The notes: generated by a model from the letters alone, not told the origin. Numbered from the stretch's first letter, positions 41,146-51,832 are shown. The stretch is DNA of 64,000 bases from an uncultured Selenomonadaceae bacterium (GCA_905234395.1 CAJOHG010000002.1:1-64000), one strand, 5' to 3'. Translations and numbers: made by a program.

Positions 41146-41370
41146 TTACTTTAGAAAGATGGCGATAATCGCAAGCGTGACAAATATCGTATAGGAAATG
41201 TAAAAGTTGCGAGCATCGCGGTTGAGTGACTCAAGAAATTGTCGCGTTTTGGCGTCTTCACCGGCTTTGTACATGTAGACTTCATGTCTTTCACGAGCCG
41301 CACGCATCTCGGCAATTTCTATGTCAAGCTTTGTCAATACGTCGTTCACTCGCTGTTCAAGGTCTGTCAC
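41146..41370 (-). CDS. Small membrane-anchored coiled-coil protein
   Basis: A 74-residue protein: the N-terminal 50 residues are charged and helical (LEQRVNDVLTKLDIEIAEMR), the end is one transmembrane segment (FYISYTIFVTLAIIAIFLK). The inner GTG start (MTDLEQ) is chosen because AAGGTGG lies 8 nt upstream; another GTG start four codons earlier is possible. No family was recognised. It sits between pgk-tpiA and gpmI on the same strand. Confidence 0.65.
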   Translation of the reverse strand: MTDLEQRVNDVLTKLDIEIAEMRAARERHEVYMYKAGEDAKTRQFLESLNRDARNFYISYTIFVTLAIIAIFLK

Positions 41371-41419
41371 GACAATCACCACCTTTCTTTATTCGGAAGG
41401 CGTTTCGTCAGGTCAAAGC

Positions 41420-43357
41420 TTAGAAATTGACAATCGCGCTGAAGTCTTGAGCTTTAAGGCTCGCGCCGCCGACAAGTGCGCCGTCAACGTTCGGTTGTTG
41501 CATGAGGTCTTTAATCGTCGCGGGTTTGACGGAGCCGCCGTATTGAATGCGAATCGCGTCCGCAGCTTCTTGACCGAATTTCGCGGCGACAGCTTCACGG
41601 ATAGCTTTGCAGACTTCTTCAGCCTGGTCGAAAGTCGCGGTCTTGCCGGTGCCGATAGCCCAAATCGGCTCGTAAGCGATGACAAGTTTCTTGACTTCTG
41701 CAGGTGCAAAGCCTTCAAGCGCGGCGTTAATCTGGTTGACGACGTGCTCAATATATTTGCCGGATTCGCGAATTTCGAGAGACTCGCCGCAGCAGATAAT
41801 CGGAGTAATGCCCGCGTTGAAAGCAGCCTTCGCACGTTTGTTGACGCCTTCATCAGTTTCGCCGAAGTAGTCGCGACGTTCGCTGTGACCGAGAACAACA
41901 TAATCAACGCCGATCTCGTTCAACATGCCCGTTGAAATTTCGCCCGTGTATGCGCCTTTTGCTTCCCAGTGGACGTTCTGCGCGGCAACGTGAATGTTCG
42001 TGGACTTAACAGCCTTGGCAACGGCAGCAAGAGCGGTCGCAGTCGGAGCAACGACAACGCGGCATTCAGCGTTCTTTACGAGCGGAATCAATTCTTCGAC
42101 GAGAGCGACGCCTTGTTTAATCGTGTTGTTCATCTTCCAGTTGCCCGCGATAATCGGAGTGCGTCCGACGCCGTCAATCGCGTCAATGCCGGGCAGAACT
42201 TTGCCTTCGAGATATTCGAGAGTTGCGCCGCCGCCGGTTGAAATGTGCGAGATTTTCTTATCGAGACCGGTTTTCTTGAGAGCCGCAATCGAGTCGCCGC
42301 CGCCGACGATTGAAATTGCGCCCTTGTCCGTAGCATCGGCAACAGCCTTTGCAACCGCGAGCGTGCCTTTTGCGAAGTTGTCGAATTCAAAGACACCCAT
42401 AGGTCCGTTCCAAATAATCGTCTTCGCGCCTTCGAGAGCCTTAACGTATTCTTCGGAAGTCTTTTCGCCGCTGTCGAGACCCATCCAATCTGCCGGGCAC
42501 TGATCAACGGGAACAGTCTTGAATTCAGCATCGGCCGCGAATTTGTTGGCAACGACGATGTCAACGGGCAGAACGACTTTGACGCCTTTAGCCGCCGCTT
42601 TTTCGAGCAGAGACTTCGCGAGATCAACTTTATCAGCCTCAAGCAGGGACGTGCCGACTTCGTAGCCTTTTGCCTTGTCGAAAGTGTGAGCCATGCCGCC
42701 GCCGATAATAATCGTGTCGACTTTGTCAATCATGTTGCTGATGACGCCGATTTTGTCTGAAACTTTTGCGCCGCCGATGATGCCGACGAACGGACGTTGC
42801 GGAGCCTCAAGCGTCTTGCCGATGTAGTTAATCTCTTTTTCCATGAGGAAGCCGGACGCAGTTTCAAGGAAATGAGTAATTCCGACGTTGGAGGCGTGAG
42901 CGCGGTGAGCCATGCCGAAAGCGTCATTAACGGCAACATCAGCAAGTGCGGCGAGTTGTTTTGCGAACGCAGGATTATTTTTCTTCTCTTCCTTGTGATA
43001 GCGCAGATTTTCGAGCAAGAGAATTTCGCCGGGTTGCAGAGCGGCAGCAGCTTTTTCAGCCGGTTCGCCAATGCAGTCTTCAGCCCATTTTACTTCGCGA
43101 CCGAGAATTTCAGCGAGTTTCTTTGCAATCGGTTTTGTGGAGAATTTAGGTTCGCGAGCTTCGGTAGGACGTCCGAGATGGCAACCGATGATGACAGCCG
43201 CGCCCTGTTCGAGCAGATAGTTGAGAGTCGGAAGTGTCGCGTCAATGCGTTTGGTGTTGGTGATGTTTTGATTTTCGTCCATCGGAACGTTGTAGTCGAC
43301 GCGAAGGAATACTTTTTTGCCCTTCAAGTTGATGTCGCGAATGTTTTTCTTGTTCAT
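41420..43357 (-). CDS. Fused phosphoglycerate kinase / triose-phosphate isomerase
   Basis: One frame of 645 residues carries two glycolytic enzymes. Residues 1-393 are phosphoglycerate kinase: [20 protein letters not shown] near 17, [14 protein letters not shown] near 57, [15 protein letters not shown] near 112, and the nucleotide loop [16 protein letters not shown] near 345. Residues from about 400 are triose-phosphate isomerase: [10 protein letters not shown] near 403, [17 protein letters not shown] near 490 (catalytic His), [14 protein letters not shown] near 560 (catalytic Glu), and YGGSVKP near 605. No stop or internal start with ribosome-binding site was seen at the joint. A similar fusion is known in Thermotoga. 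The start at MNKKN follows GGGGAGG. Confidence 0.95.
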   Translation of the reverse strand: MNKKNIRDINLKGKKVFLRVDYNVPMDENQNITNTKRIDATLPTLNYLLEQGAAVIIGCHLGRPTEAREPKFSTKPIAKKLAEILGREVKWAEDCIGEPAEKAAAALQPGEILLLENLRYHKEEKKNNPAFAKQLAALADVAVNDAFGMAHRAHASNVGITHFLETASGFLMEKEINYIGKTLEAPQRPFVGIIGGAKVSDKIGVISNMIDKVDTIIIGGGMAHTFDKAKGYEVGTSLLEADKVDLAKSLLEKAAAKGVKVVLPVDIVVANKFAADAEFKTVPVDQCPADWMGLDSGEKTSEEYVKALEGAKTIIWNGPMGVFEFDNFAKGTLAVAKAVADATDKGAISIVGGGDSIAALKKTGLDKKISHISTGGGATLEYLEGKVLPGIDAIDGVGRTPIIAGNWKMNNTIKQGVALVEELIPLVKNAECRVVVAPTATALAAVAKAVKSTNIHVAAQNVHWEAKGAYTGEISTGMLNEIGVDYVVLGHSERRDYFGETDEGVNKRAKAAFNAGITPIICCGESLEIRESGKYIEHVVNQINAALEGFAPAEVKKLVIAYEPIWAIGTGKTATFDQAEEVCKAIREAVAAKFGQEAADAIRIQYGGSVKPATIKDLMQQPNVDGALVGGASLKAQDFSAIVNF

Positions 43358-43474
43358 TAGAAAACCTCCCCAAAAATTTAACGAACGAACTTTTAAACGA
43401 AAACGACTCGGCTCAACAATGACGAAGAGCCGAGCCGTCACATTTTTAACCGTGTTCAGTTTCTAAAAATGATC

Positions 43475-44486
<1,012 letters not shown>

Positions 44487-44670
44487 TAAAAATACCTCCC
44501 TAAACACTTTAAAAATTATCTCTATTGACATGCTCCCGAAGGATTCCGCTTATTGCGCAGGACGATGCCGCGCCCTGTCTATCTCACAGAAGCCGGCGAT
44601 TTTTACTTCCGCGCAACCTCTGCTTATGCCGAAAATCAGTTTGTAAACCTTTGAAAATCAGTTCTAATCT
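44487..44670 (-). other. Long gap leader with a GC-rich, possibly structured segment
   Basis: The predicted transcript start near 44671 leaves a leader of about 185 nt before gap. Most of it (44540-44620) is far more GC-rich than the flanking intergenic DNA and contains a tetraloop hairpin (TCC TTCG GGA) and repeated TGCGC/GCGCA words that can pair. No open frame of note was seen. It could be a cis-acting RNA element or a small RNA; no known riboswitch class was matched by eye. Confidence 0.4.
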
Positions 44671-44677
44671 GTGGCTA

Positions 44678-44706
44678 ATGTTACACCAAAAATTTTTGAG
44701 TGTCAA
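44678..44706 (-). promoter_or_regulatory. Promoter of the glycolytic operon
   Basis: Minus strand: -35 TTGACA (44701-44706), 17-nt spacer, -10 TAACAT (44678-44683). Confidence 0.8.
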
Positions 44707-44780
44707 TAAATTTTCCGAACATTTTTAAATTCATGCTTGTTTCATAAAGCACGGTGATGTCAATTTTTCGCGCCAAAAAT

Positions 44781-44809
44781 TTGCAACTTCAAAGGTGCTG
44801 TGCTATATT
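44781..44809 (+). promoter_or_regulatory. Promoter of the glycan cluster
   Basis: -35 TTGCAA (44781-44786), 17-nt spacer, -10 TATATT (44804-44809), 34 nt before the first glycosyltransferase start. It is divergent from the gap promoter. Confidence 0.65.
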
Positions 44810-44843
44810 TTTGCCGCAAAATTTTTTGGAACGGAGAAGTGAA

Positions 44844-46004
44844 ATGTCCAATCAGAAAAATAAAATTCAAAAGAAAATGACGGCGAAAAGTGCGCCTGCG
44901 ACGACTGCCGCTCCCGCCGCGAACATTCCGCGATTGCCGGGCGTGTCGGTAATTATTCCAATGTACAATTCCGAACGGTATATTCGTTCCTGCGTGAACA
45001 GCGTCTTGAATCAAACGTTCAAAGAGTTTGAAATTATTTGCGTGGACGATTGCTCAACCGATGAGACTGTCAAAATTGTTTTGGAGATGGCTCAACAGGA
45101 TCGGCGAATTCGACTTGTCAGACACGCGAAAAATTCCGGTGCGGCAAGTCAACCGCGAAATACCGGCATGAGAATGAGTCGCGGAAAATATATCTCCTTT
45201 CTTGATTCGGACGACATGTACACGCCGACGGCTCTTGCCGAACTGGTTGCAATCGGCGAGAAATGGCAGGCGGACGTTGTTCACACCGAGCAAGTTTATT
45301 TCCCGGAAAATCAGGCTATCGACGTGACGCCGCAGACTAAGTTCACGACTTTCAGCAAGGAAAAGGGCGGCTTTTGCAAGGAACCGATGCTTGAGACCGA
45401 CAACCTTGCCAAACGCGTGCAAATGTTTCATCAAGGGCGTTTCTTCGGTTGGGTGCACAACAAAATGTATCGCCGCGATTACATCATGGAAAAGAATCTG
45501 CGTTTCGACGATCTGTTGACTTCCGAGGATATTGTTTTTTATTTTAAGGTTGTGTGCACCGCGCCGCGAATTGTCCGCGTGCCGAATATCATTTACATTT
45601 ACCGCCACAATCCCAACTCAATTACGCGCAAAATGGTTTCGATTGAGGCGTCGTTGCACGCGTTGACGCATTTGATGATTGAAGGCTCGAAAGTGCTCGA
45701 TGACTTCATGCAGCAATACGAATTTTTTGTTAAGAACCCGAATTATCGCCAGTTGCCGATTGACTACATTATTCAGCAACATTTGATTTGGACGCAACGA
45801 TTTTATGACAAATACACGCCCGCTCAACTCGACGTTCTCGTTCGCAAGGAGCTAAAAAAATATTGCGGAGACTTCGTGCCGTTCTTTTCCTATGTTTACA
45901 GCGCGATCCACACTTATCGCCAACGCCTTATCAAATACGACAAGGAAGTCAAAGAATTGCAGGCAAAAGTCAAATCCTTGTCGCCCGCTCCGACAATTCA
46001 ATGA
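44844..46004 (+). CDS. Family 2 (GT-A) glycosyltransferase
   Basis: A 386-residue enzyme. After a basic, Ala/Pro-rich N-terminus of 30 residues comes the GT2 core: VSVIIPMYNSERYIRSCVNS near 35, EIICVDDCSTDETVKIV near 66, and ISFLDSDDMYTPTALAELV near 115 with the metal-binding DSDD. The C-terminal 150 residues are helical and end in a short coiled coil (KYDKEVKELQAKVKS). It transfers a sugar to a surface glycan or protein; the donor is unknown. The start at MSNQKN follows CGGAGAAG. It opens the cluster 44844-52581. Confidence 0.88.
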   Translation: MSNQKNKIQKKMTAKSAPATTAAPAANIPRLPGVSVIIPMYNSERYIRSCVNSVLNQTFKEFEIICVDDCSTDETVKIVLEMAQQDRRIRLVRHAKNSGAASQPRNTGMRMSRGKYISFLDSDDMYTPTALAELVAIGEKWQADVVHTEQVYFPENQAIDVTPQTKFTTFSKEKGGFCKEPMLETDNLAKRVQMFHQGRFFGWVHNKMYRRDYIMEKNLRFDDLLTSEDIVFYFKVVCTAPRIVRVPNIIYIYRHNPNSITRKMVSIEASLHALTHLMIEGSKVLDDFMQQYEFFVKNPNYRQLPIDYIIQQHLIWTQRFYDKYTPAQLDVLVRKELKKYCGDFVPFFSYVYSAIHTYRQRLIKYDKEVKELQAKVKSLSPAPTIQ

Positions 46005-46018
46005 GAGGCGATGATACA

Positions 46019-47560
46019 ATGAAAAAAATCTACATATTTTTCACGTGGGATATTACCACAATCGGCGGCACGCAACTTTACACCGCAGGCAAGGCAAATT
46101 ATCTGCAAAAGCGCGGTTGGCAAGTGCATATCTTTTTTTCGGGCTATGACAGAGATTCTTCGGACATTCCGTTTTTGACGCCGTTCCTCAAGAAAAGCAG
46201 ACCAATGAATTTTCTCGCAAGACCGCCTTACAAATACAGAAATTATGAACGAGAATTTTGTTTAAATCACATGCTGAATAAGCTCAACATTTCCGATTTA
46301 AACGACTGCGAAATTATAATCGAATCGCATACCGACACGTTTGCTTATTGGGCGGAACTCCTTGCCTCCATACTCAAAGCTCGTCATTTTTTCATGACTA
46401 CCAACGAAAATTACAGGAATTGGGACGGAACATTCTTTGAGGACAATCTCGATTATTTTTACTTCAAATGGCAACGCAATGAAATTGTTGGGCGTCATGA
46501 AGCCGTGAAAAACTTATTCAAAGGATACAAAAACGTCACCAAAGCTCTTTACGAAATGCCGTCAACAATTCGTGAGCAAGATGCGATTCAAGATGTTGCC
46601 TTCAAAATTGAAAACGTTGCGAGACTCGACTGGAATATCTGTCACATAGGTCGCGCCGATAAATCTTATGTTCCTTATGTCATTGAAGGCGTCGGCGAAT
46701 TGGCACGGCGACATCCCGATAAGCGAATCAATTTCATCATGGTCGGCGATGTTGAGTTGATAATGACGACACTCCAAAACAAATTAAGAGACTGTCCAAA
46801 TATTTTCTTGACTTTGCTCGGAAATATGGTGCCGATTCCTCGCATTTTGTTTGCCAAGGTTGACGTTGTCTGCGCCATGTCTCAATCCGCGCTGTTTGCC
46901 GCCAATGAAGACGTTTTGACAATCTGCGGCAGTGTTACATACGAAAAAAGAACTCCCGGCGTTCTCGGTTACGACACGGAAGAATCGGTGCTTGGCAAAG
47001 GAACTTTTTCATACGTTGAGGCTTTGGAAAATGTTCTGGTCAAAAAACTCTACGCCGGCAGAAAATCTTCCATGCCCAAACTTCGCCCTGCCGATGAATG
47101 TTACGACGACTTTTGGACAATCGTGAAGAATGCCTCGCCCGTCAAGGACTATTACATCAAGCGGTTTGTTAAGGATGAGTTCCGAGATTGGACGGCGATT
47201 TTTCCCTTTGGCGCAATGACCCGCGGTGCGCGAGTGATTCTTTTCAACGAGAACAGAATCGCCAAAGATTATCGCAAACAAATTTACAGCCAGAGCGACG
47301 CGCCCAAAGAATTCGGGCTAAATTACGTCAAACCTTTGAAGCCCGACAATTATTTTCAATCGGTGGTGACAGTGGATGAGCACCCGGAAAATTTTGACGA
47401 CTCGATTTTTGGTCTTGAACGCTTGAAGGTGCGCGATTATGATGTCATAGTCATTTGCGCCGACAAAGAAAATTCCGTTGCCGCCTATGAAAAAATCGTC
47501 TCCGTTGTTCCCGATATGGCTGACAGAATCGTTTGGAATTATCTTGTCGTGTTCACGTAA
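46019..47560 (+). CDS. Glycosyltransferase, GT4-like with extra C-terminal domain
   Basis: A 513-residue protein. The N-terminus MKKIYIFFTWDITTIGGTQL followed by LQKRGWQVHIFFSG is the GT-B opening with a Gly-Gly acceptor loop. DWNICHIGRADKSYVPYVIE near 205 and INFIMVGDVELIMTTL near 238 are the usual second-domain strands, and FAKVDVVCAMSQSALFAA near 280 corresponds to the donor-site region. The last 120 residues (GLERLKVRDYDVIVICADKE) are not part of a standard GT4 domain. The target glycan is unknown. It begins 14 nt after the preceding glycosyltransferase; the ribosome-binding site is GAGG. Confidence 0.75.
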   Translation: MKKIYIFFTWDITTIGGTQLYTAGKANYLQKRGWQVHIFFSGYDRDSSDIPFLTPFLKKSRPMNFLARPPYKYRNYEREFCLNHMLNKLNISDLNDCEIIIESHTDTFAYWAELLASILKARHFFMTTNENYRNWDGTFFEDNLDYFYFKWQRNEIVGRHEAVKNLFKGYKNVTKALYEMPSTIREQDAIQDVAFKIENVARLDWNICHIGRADKSYVPYVIEGVGELARRHPDKRINFIMVGDVELIMTTLQNKLRDCPNIFLTLLGNMVPIPRILFAKVDVVCAMSQSALFAANEDVLTICGSVTYEKRTPGVLGYDTEESVLGKGTFSYVEALENVLVKKLYAGRKSSMPKLRPADECYDDFWTIVKNASPVKDYYIKRFVKDEFRDWTAIFPFGAMTRGARVILFNENRIAKDYRKQIYSQSDAPKEFGLNYVKPLKPDNYFQSVVTVDEHPENFDDSIFGLERLKVRDYDVIVICADKENSVAAYEKIVSVVPDMADRIVWNYLVVFT

Positions 47561-47584
47561 AATATTTTTGGGAAGGGATTCCGC

Positions 47585-48712
47585 ATGGTCGATTTTAATG
47601 TGCCGCCATTTGTCGGCGACGAACTGAAATACATTGAACAAGCCGTCAAAGCTCGCAGAATCAGCGGCGACGGAACGTTCACGAAGAAATGTAACGCTTG
47701 GTTGGAAAAAAATTTTCACGCGCAAAAAGTTCTGCTCACGACAAGCGGGACAAGTGCTCTTGATATGGCGATGCTTCTTTGCAATTTCCAACCCGGCGAC
47801 GAAGTGATTCTGCCGAGCTACACTTTCTCAAGCACGGCGACTTCAATTCTCGTCGGCGGTGCGATACCTGTTTTCGTTGATATTCGCTCCGACACGATGA
47901 ACATTGACGAGCGCAAAATTGAGGCGGCGATAACTCCGCGCACGAGAGCCGTTGCCGTTGTCCATTATGCAGGAATTTCTTGCGAGATGAATTCGATTGT
48001 CGACATTGCCCGCCGTCACAAGCTCAAGATCATTGAAGATGCCGCGCAGGGAGTGATGAGCACTTACAACGGAAAATTTCTCGGAACGCTCGGCGACTTC
48101 GGTTGCTACTCTTTCCACGAGACGAAAAATTTTTCCATGGGCGAAGGCGGCGCGATTGTCATAAACGATGCGGCTTACAATGAACGGGCTGAAATTTTGC
48201 GCGAAAAAGGAACCAATCGTTCAAAATTTTTTCGCGGACAGATCGACAAATACACGTGGGTTGATGTCGGCGACAGCTACTTGCCGAGCGAAATTAATGC
48301 GGCGTATCTTTACGCACAACTTCAACGCGCCGATGAAATTAACGAGAATCGTAGTGCGACGTGGCAAAAATATTTCGACGCATTTCAACCTTTGGCGAAC
48401 GCAGGAAAAATTGAGTTGCCTGCTGTTCCCGCGAATTGTCGGCACAACGGTCACCTGTTTTGGCTCAAGCTCAAGGATTTGCAACAGCGCACGGAATTTA
48501 TCAACTTCATGTGCGACAACGGCGTGAATTGCGTCTTTCATTACGTTCCGTTGCATTCCGCGCCCGCCGGCAAAAAATATTGTCGCTTCCATGGCGAAGA
48601 TCTTTTCACGACGCGGGAAAGTGAACGACTTGTTCGCCTGCCGATGTATTACGGTTTGTCGGCGGAGGATTTAAATCGCGTCGTCGAGACCGTGAAAAAA
48701 TTTTTTGATTGA
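47585..48712 (+). CDS. DegT/DnrJ/EryC1 sugar aminotransferase, WecE (RffA)-like
   Basis: A 375-residue PLP enzyme. Marks are RISGDGTFTKKCNAWLEK near residue 25, LTTSGTSALDMAMLLCNFQP near 51, VHYAGISCEMNSI near 126, EDAAQGVMSTYNG near 152, and the PLP lysine in FHETKNFSMGEGGAI near 182. The overall pattern, including HLFWLKLKDLQQR and the closing FHYVPLHSAP, fits dTDP-4-keto-6-deoxyglucose aminotransferase, which makes dTDP-4-amino-4,6-dideoxygalactose (Fuc4N). It supplies an amino sugar to the cluster (inference). Confidence 0.88.
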   Translation: MVDFNVPPFVGDELKYIEQAVKARRISGDGTFTKKCNAWLEKNFHAQKVLLTTSGTSALDMAMLLCNFQPGDEVILPSYTFSSTATSILVGGAIPVFVDIRSDTMNIDERKIEAAITPRTRAVAVVHYAGISCEMNSIVDIARRHKLKIIEDAAQGVMSTYNGKFLGTLGDFGCYSFHETKNFSMGEGGAIVINDAAYNERAEILREKGTNRSKFFRGQIDKYTWVDVGDSYLPSEINAAYLYAQLQRADEINENRSATWQKYFDAFQPLANAGKIELPAVPANCRHNGHLFWLKLKDLQQRTEFINFMCDNGVNCVFHYVPLHSAPAGKKYCRFHGEDLFTTRESERLVRLPMYYGLSAEDLNRVVETVKKFFD

Positions 48713-48723
48713 GGAGACTTAAC

Positions 48724-49810
48724 TTGAGTTTTGAAAATTTTTTGAATGAATTCAGCGCAATGACCGATGGCGTAAATTTGATTGACGATAAGATTAAAAT
48801 TCGCGGACTGCCCGTCATAATTTTCGGTGCCGGCGAGATGGCGAAGTGGGTGACGGAAAATTTGTCGGAGCGCGGAATCAACGTCGATGGTTATGCGGTC
48901 GATGCCGAATTCTTCAAGCCCGATAAAAAATTTTTGGATCGTCCCGTTTACAATTTCGCGGAACTTCGCGCTCAACCCGAACGATACGTTTTTGTTTTGG
49001 GCATGGAAGACGAGATGCAGGGCGGTAGTCGTGCCGTCAATTTTCTGCGCGACGAGCAAATCATTTCCTACCCTCTGCCGATAAACCTCAAAGGCTCATC
49101 CGAAAAAATCGGTGCGGAATTCATTGCCGACAACCGCGACGCCTTTGCGCAGACTTACGACTTGCTTGCCGATGAACTTTCGCGCCGAACGATGATAAAT
49201 TTTCTGAAGCTTAAGCTCACCGCCGATTGGACGTTGAATCTCGACGTGTTTAAGCCCGCGCCGTACTTCAACGTCTTGACCGAGAAATTTTCGCACGGAG
49301 CGTTCGTAGATTGCGGTGCCTATTGCGGTGATACGATTGCGCGATTTGTAAATTGGAGCTGCGGTCGTTACGAAAAAATTTTTGCCTTCGAACCCGACGC
49401 GGCAAATTTCTCTGCGCTTGAAAATTTCGTTCGCGCCGAAGATTACAGAGACGTTTCGCTTTTCAACTGCGGCGTTTGGCACGAGAAGGGCACAATTTAT
49501 TTTGAACGGCAAATCGAACGAATTCGGGACTGTCGCAATACACACGGAGAAACTCGACGACGTTTTGCGCGGCGAGAACGTGAGCCTCATCAAAATGGAA
49601 ATTCAAGGCAGCGAACTCAACGCTTTGAGAGGCGCGACTGAAATCCTCAAAAATCAAAAGCCCGCTTTGACGATTATGATGTTTCATTGTGAAGACAACT
49701 TGATAACCATTCCGCAATTCATCGCCTCCGTTCAAAGCGACTACAAAATTTTTCTCCGCAAACACAGTCGTTTCTATATGGGAGAGTACATCTTGTATGC
49801 AATTCCTTAA
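48724..49810 (+). pseudogene. FkbM-type methyltransferase, split by a frameshift
   Basis: The first 260 residues (TTG start after GAGGAG) hold a Rossmann-like N-terminal part (PVIIFGAGEMAKWVTENL near 29) and the methyltransferase core: AFVDCGAYCGDTIARFVNW near 195 and IFAFEPDAANFSALENFV near 218. The frame breaks near 49500 after GTIYF. The other frame continues GKSNEFGTVAIHTEKLDDVL and LIKMEIQGSELNALRGATEI, typical FkbM ends, to a stop at 49810. The total of 1087 nt fits one extra base. No homopolymer longer than four lies there, so it is either a true mutation or a sequence error. Function would be O-methylation of a sugar (inference). Confidence 0.8.
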
Positions 49811-49840
49811 TGCTTGATTCATCTTTATGAGGTGTTTCTT

Positions 49841-51082
49841 ATGAAAAAGGTTATGATTTTGGGGGCGGGGAGCGGTCAAGTGCCCTTTTTAAAGATTTGT
49901 CGCTCAAAAGGTTACGAAGTAATCGTCGTGAGCGTCCCGGGTGATTATCCCGGTTTCAAGTTGGCGGACAAGTTTTATTTCGTCGACACCAGAGATAAGG
50001 ACACGATTTTAAAAATTGCCCGTGACGAAAAGATCGACGCCATATTGACCGACCAAACCGATGTGTCTGTCCCGACTGTTGCCTTCGTTGCCGAGAAGAT
50101 GGACTTGCGCGGTATCGGCTACGAAACTGCCTTGAAGTTCACTGACAAATATTTGATGCGCAAAGCTGCCAAAGAAGCCGGCGTAGGAGTTCCCGCATTC
50201 GATAGAGCATTCAATGTTGCGGAGGCTGTGGATATAGCGGAAAAAATCGGCTACCCGCTGATAATCAAACCCGTCGACAGCAGCGGCAGCAGAGGTGTCC
50301 GTCGCATAGATTCTCCCGAAGATTTGAAAAAGGAATTCGACGCCACAAAACATTACTCGCTGTCCGGCACGGTGATTCTGGAAGGTTTCATCGAAGGCAA
50401 AGAATATCTCGTTGACGGCTATGCAATGGATTACGAGTACTGCAATTTGGATTTGGGCATAAAAGAACAATTCAATTTGCCGGGAATGTATATGTCAAAA
50501 ATGTGCATGTTCTCGTCGGCAAAGAGAATTAAAGATCGCGTGGGACAGATGGTGCTGGAGGCAAATAAAAAGCTTGCGACTTCAATGAGACTGCCCTTTG
50601 GCATTACTCACGCGGAATATCGCTACAATAAGGCGGAGGATAAAGTTTATCTGATTGAAATTGCTGCGCGCGGCGGCGGCGATTATATATCCTCTGACTT
50701 AACGGCTTTGGCGTCGGGTTTCAGCACCAATGAGCCGCTGGTTGACTACATTGTCAATGGAAATATTCATAAGGCGAACTTCGACAAATTGGACGACAAA
50801 GTTGCGGCATGGCTCGGAGTTGCTTTTCCTGCAGACGGAATTGTTCGTTACATAAAAGGTTTGGAAAATTTACAACACATACACGGCGTATACAGGCATC
50901 ACATGGACAATATTTTTATTGGCAAAAAAGTTCATCCACCTACAGACGACACAGGCAGATACGGTTTGATACTTATTCATGCCGACACGGAGGACGAATG
51001 CTACAAAATTATCGGCAAGGCTAAAAATACTCTGGACATAGAGATCGAAACGGCTGACGGCATAAAAAAACAAATCTGGTGA
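49841..51082 (+). CDS. ATP-grasp ligase
   Basis: A 413-residue protein. The N-terminal pre-ATP domain (MKKVMILGAGSGQVPFLKIC) is followed by the ATP-grasp domain: LKFTDKYLMRKAAKEAGVGV near 110, YPLIIKPVDSSGSRGVRRI near 147 with the ATP-binding lysine, ILEGFIEGKEYLVDGYA near 187, and LIEIAARGGGDYISSDL near 273 with metal-binding residues. The family (carbamoyl-phosphate-synthase-like / amino-acid ligase) joins a carboxylate to an amine using ATP. Adjacent racemase-like and DapB-like genes suggest it ligates an unusual amino acid, perhaps to the WecE-made amino sugar (inference). Base use looks somewhat more AT-rich than in housekeeping neighbours. Confidence 0.82.
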   Translation: MKKVMILGAGSGQVPFLKICRSKGYEVIVVSVPGDYPGFKLADKFYFVDTRDKDTILKIARDEKIDAILTDQTDVSVPTVAFVAEKMDLRGIGYETALKFTDKYLMRKAAKEAGVGVPAFDRAFNVAEAVDIAEKIGYPLIIKPVDSSGSRGVRRIDSPEDLKKEFDATKHYSLSGTVILEGFIEGKEYLVDGYAMDYEYCNLDLGIKEQFNLPGMYMSKMCMFSSAKRIKDRVGQMVLEANKKLATSMRLPFGITHAEYRYNKAEDKVYLIEIAARGGGDYISSDLTALASGFSTNEPLVDYIVNGNIHKANFDKLDDKVAAWLGVAFPADGIVRYIKGLENLQHIHGVYRHHMDNIFIGKKVHPPTDDTGRYGLILIHADTEDECYKIIGKAKNTLDIEIETADGIKKQIW

Positions 51083-51088
51083 GAGAAT

Positions 51089-51832
51089 ATGAGTAACGTG
51101 GTTTACGGCGGGCAAACGGTCTATGGTTATGAAGTAGGAATTATAATGCTGAACACGACTTTTCCGCGCATTGTGGGTGATGTCGGAAATGCGTTGACTT
51201 GGAATTTTCCCGTCAAATACGAGATTGTGGACAGGGTGCCCAATGACAAAGTTGTTTTGAATTTGGATGAGTCGGATCTGGTGCCTTTCATTGCGGCGGC
51301 AAAAAAACTGATTGGGGGGGGGGTTAGACTTATAACAACTTCTTGCGGTTTTTTGTCATTGTTTCAAGACCAATTGTCGCGCGAAGTCGACGTTCCAATT
51401 TTTACATCCTCTCTTATCATGTTGCCGATGATAAGGCGAATGATCAATCCCGAAAAGAAAATTTTGGTGCTCACGGCAAACAGCGAGACATTGTCGCCCG
51501 AACATTTCGCGGCAGTCGGAGTGTCACCAAAAAATTTTAATTTGGAGATATGCGGAACTCAACACAAAAAAACTTTTACCAATTTCACCGTGCATAATTG
51601 GCAATCGGTAAACGTTGACGACTGCAGGAATGATTTATTTGAAGTTCTTGAGGAAAGCACTTCATTGGCTGAAAACAAAGCGGGTGCCATAGTGCTTGAG
51701 TGCACGAACATGTGTCCGTACAGCGACGATATTCGAGAACGCTACAAGGTTCCCGTTTTTGATTTTGTTTCGATGGTTAATTTCGTTCGCGAAACGATTC
51801 ACGTTTCCGGAAAATATTGGAGATACCGATGA
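51089..51832 (+). CDS. Asp/Glu racemase-like protein containing a G10 tract
   Basis: A 247-residue protein of the Asp/Glu/hydantoin racemase fold. The two active-site cysteines are in LITTSCGFLSLF near residue 82 and IVLECTNMCPYS near 207. It probably racemises or otherwise rearranges an acidic amino acid. The codons for IGGGV (near 72) are formed by ten consecutive G, in frame as read. It begins 6 nt after the ATP-grasp stop and overlaps the DapB-like gene by 4 nt (ATGA), so the three are co-translated. Exact chemistry cannot be read from the sequence. Confidence 0.75.
   Translation: MSNVVYGGQTVYGYEVGIIMLNTTFPRIVGDVGNALTWNFPVKYEIVDRVPNDKVVLNLDESDLVPFIAAAKKLIGGGVRLITTSCGFLSLFQDQLSREVDVPIFTSSLIMLPMIRRMINPEKKILVLTANSETLSPEHFAAVGVSPKNFNLEICGTQHKKTFTNFTVHNWQSVNVDDCRNDLFEVLEESTSLAENKAGAIVLECTNMCPYSDDIRERYKVPVFDFVSMVNFVRETIHVSGKYWRYR
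51314..51323 (+). repeat. G10 homopolymer inside the racemase gene
   Basis: Ten consecutive G in the coding strand, read ATT GGG GGG GGG GTT. Loss or gain of one base would shift the frame and stop translation of the gene and probably of the coupled gene behind it. Confidence 0.95.

Noticed and set aside
44487-44670. Lysine or other known riboswitch in the gap leader
   Set aside because: A GAGGTTGCG...AAGTA stretch looked suggestive, but the closing stem and the remaining conserved parts do not match; kept only as an unassigned leader.
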